This document shows, piece after piece, positions 62,301 to 64,000 of a stretch of DNA of 64,000 bases (position 1 is its first letter; every line of letters begins with the position of its first letter). The notes under the pieces were generated by a model, which searched no databases, had not been told where the DNA came from, and worked only from the letters and a program-made list of their open reading frames with translations. The DNA comes from Nymphaea colorata (taxonomy: Eukaryota > Streptophyta > Magnoliopsida > Nymphaeales > Nymphaeaceae), in NCBI RefSeq assembly GCF_008831285.2, contig NC_045143.1:8567503-8631502 (forward strand), in the 5' to 3' direction. Both the position numbers and the translations under genes were made by a program.

Positions 62301-62503
62301 TTATAAACTAAAACCTCCTAAGAACCGAATTAGGGGAAAGTTAAAGAAGCCGAAGCAGGTATTACTGGAATCCCTTGTTTCTCCAAAGGCAATGGCATTT
62401 CAGGATTAGCTGAAACTGACATTTTTCTTCACAGGGTTCAAAAACAGGCCGGTCTACCTCTCACAGAAAGGGTGGGCAAAGGCGGAATCCATGGCACTCA
62501 TAA
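49613..62503 (+). CDS. STT3A: Oligosaccharyltransferase catalytic subunit STT3A
   Basis: Twenty-three exons: 49613-49744, 49881-49943, 51492-51547, 51647-51718, 51863-51968, 52065-52115, 53869-53964, 54113-54172, 54256-54369, 54534-54620, 54782-54885, 55140-55235, 55402-55522, 56936-57016, 57089-57220, 57294-57545, 58364-58507, 59698-59884, 60879-60976, 61429-61508, 61834-61921, 62269-62358, 62435-62503; 792 aa (Arabidopsis STT3A about 779), phases closing. It transfers the dolichol-linked glycan to Asn-X-Ser/Thr in the ER lumen. Seen: [10 protein letters not shown] with catalytic-type D56, SYDNE at 172-176, SVSEHQ at 358-363, WWDYG at 593-597, NNTWNNT at 612-618 and [15 protein letters not shown]. 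About a dozen membrane helices precede a C-terminal lumenal domain. Exon 16 encodes a Lys-rich loop. I chose STT3A over STT3B from N-terminal and loop similarity, from memory. Confidence 0.93.
53205..53257. repeat. (TA)n microsatellite in STT3A intron 6
   Basis: Long TA run followed by GTATATAGGAGGAGTCAGAGCTGG. A short (CA)n run precedes it near 53130. Confidence 0.95.
56368..56448. repeat. (TA)n microsatellite in STT3A intron 13
   Basis: About 80 bases of TA with two GT interruptions, abutting the foldback element on its left. Confidence 0.95.
56455..56681. mobile_element. Foldback MITE in STT3A intron 13
   Basis: The left arm (GAGAGAGAGATTGAAATCAA, then CCAGCTGCCTCT, then GGATGGTTTTT) pairs with the right arm read inward (GAGAGAGAGGACTTGAAATC, then CCAGATGCCTCT, then GGATGGTTTTT) for about 50 bases with few mismatches. 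A second inner inverted pair, GGTGCATT and AATGCACC, lies within. It is flanked on both sides by TA arrays. Confidence 0.75.
56687..56737. repeat. (AT)n(GT)n compound microsatellite
   Basis: TA units pass into TG units immediately right of the foldback element in STT3A intron 13. Confidence 0.9.
59315..59381. repeat. (TA)n microsatellite in STT3A intron 17
   Basis: Pure TA run of about 66 bases. Confidence 0.95.
59382..59530. mobile_element. Short repeat with GGAGCTGGCAG / GGCTCTGCCA ends, STT3A intron 17
   Basis: It starts GGAGCTGGCAGGGACCACG and ends TTGGCTCTGCCA, with a run of C and 'GGCCCC' phrases inside. It resembles the GGCGGAGCC family at 20584 and 35565 only at its ends. It directly abuts the TA array. 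Confidence 0.4.
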
Positions 62504-64000
62504 AACAAGTTTAAGTAGGGAAACTTAACTTGAGGTTCATTTTTGTCATTTTATCGGTTTGTATGAATGCTAAGTTCTGATAGGCTTTGCACTTCTTTAT
62601 TTGTTCCTTTTTTTCCTTAAAATCTTTTTTGTAGATTAATTTGATCTTTTGTCGATTAGGCCTGAACAGAGTAATTAAACATCATTGTGATGATGACAAA
62701 ATAATATTTAATGATAAAATTCTGTATTCTAAGGGGGAAATTTTTTTTGGCGATCACTAACTTCTTTTGTTCTTATGGTGTTGGCATTCTATGGATCTTC
62801 ATCTGCTGCACACTTGCGTAGACATAATTCCAAAATGGAGGGTAACATGCAATCACACTAATCAGCCAGGTGTATGAAGCCATTTTCAGCATGATAATTT
62901 GGCCCTTTCTTTCGCCAATAAAGTCAATTGAACAGGTAATTATCATTGAATGCATTGCTTATAGTAGATTGAAAAATGCCTGAGAACATACTTGGATTCC
63001 ACTTGTTTGGTATAGCTACTTGTGAAGGGCATCAAGTTCAGTGGGTATCGCATGCTTTAATACCTGCCACCCAGCTTCGTGCCCTCCTTGGTTGGCACCA
63101 GCTAGAAAATCCATGCGCGCTTGAGGTTTTCTTTTTTCTTCAGTTTCCAACACTAGGAGCAATAGTAAGATAATGGTACTGGCAACGACTACAATAGCGT
63201 AGTTGCGCATTAGTAAAAAATGTCACGTAACACTAATGTATAATGGCTTCAGAGATCAACCAGGATTAGGAACCCTTTTTACGCGATCAAGAGTAGCCCG
63301 TGTTTAGTTAGGCCGACCATTCTAATATTCTCCATACCTTAACCTTTTGCCCAATGCTCACTACTTACTACACCTCTGATGGAGCATCATGTACTATGTC
63401 TTCGAGCCTTGTTCACGTCTAAGGTCCCCTTAACGTGCATAGGGAAGTTTACGAAGTGAATCGCTTTCTTAATAGTGAAATCTTGAGAGGCGGTATAATA
63501 TCGTCATATACCAGGAACAACAAAATGTGTTTCTAACTTATGTGAGGCCCTTCAGTTTTTCTGTCTGGCAATCTGCAGTTCGTGACACTTAATGATGCCG
63601 AACACCGTCTTTGATGATTGTGTTTTCACTTTTTGAGGTTTCTCCTCGAATTTTACCATGGGAGTGAGTGGCTTGGCTTGTCACAGGATATAATAAGTAA
63701 TGTATTATAAGTCACTGATGTTTAGTTTAGATTATATACATAAAAAAAGGTCTGCACGTCCTGTTCGACTCCAGGAGGCATATCCAGTCTCAGCTTTCTC
63801 TCAACAGTGTCGTCTATGAGACCCGAGCACTGTGTCCCACTACATTATTCATCAGAAGATTACTTATATTAGTAAGATACTTGTAATAGTTCCTATTCAA
63901 CCCTGCTGGGAGATGGGCTCCTTTCCTTTATTATTCACAAAGAATGGTAACAATATACAGACACAAAGAAACAAGGCCAAACAACCACAACAAAGAACTG
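62504..64000. other. STT3A 3' UTR and downstream intergenic sequence
   Basis: The first few hundred bases should be 3' UTR. Beyond that I see no exon, RNA gene or bounded repeat to the window end; open frames near 62976-63210 look like chance. Confidence 0.5.

Overview
This is a stretch of nuclear genome from a flowering plant. It has GT-AG introns of up to several kb, five plant genes whose exons can be followed codon by codon, AT-rich introns full of microsatellites and MITE-like insertions, and one L1-type LINE. The lineage cannot be fixed from sequence alone. I found no bacterial, organellar or viral genes, no RNA genes and no CRISPR array.

Layout. (1) 0.6-2.7 kb, + strand: a CASP-like membrane protein of the 3A type, 3 exons, 212 aa. 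(2) 2.7-6.6 kb: intergenic, with a 600-bp hAT-like element bounded by a perfect 8-bp target-site duplication (TSD), an ATA microsatellite and a degenerate TCGAG-rich repeat. (3) 6.6-15.9 kb, + strand: FtsHi2, a plastid pseudo-protease of the FtsH family, 11 exons, 872 aa, intact AAA+ motifs, no HEXXH. (4) 19.9-23.9 kb, - strand: a 206-aa UBA-domain protein in 5 coding exons, with noncoding leader sequence up to about 26.3 kb. (5) 27.3-39.4 kb, + strand: nucleoporin NUP85, 18 exons, 724 aa, its introns loaded with nested DNA-transposon remnants. (6) 41.9-47.8 kb: a decayed LINE on the - strand with a 17-bp TSD. (7) 48.6-49.0 kb: a hAT-type nonautonomous element. (8) 49.6-62.5 kb, + strand: STT3A, catalytic subunit of oligosaccharyltransferase, 23 exons, 792 aa. 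(9) 62.5-64 kb: nothing recognised.

The genes are unrelated housekeeping functions: plastid protein handling, nuclear pore, ER N-glycosylation, ubiquitin binding and membrane scaffolding. They do not form a pathway or cluster. The leads most worth checking are a possible in-frame 34-codon cassette exon in the last coding intron of FtsHi2, a set of hAT-like elements with a shared terminus (one nested in another repeat), and a NAGNAG acceptor in the UBA gene where the downstream choice would create an immediate stop. I do not see a convincing new biological system here. All exon boundaries were read by hand from splice consensus, reading phase and remembered family sequences.
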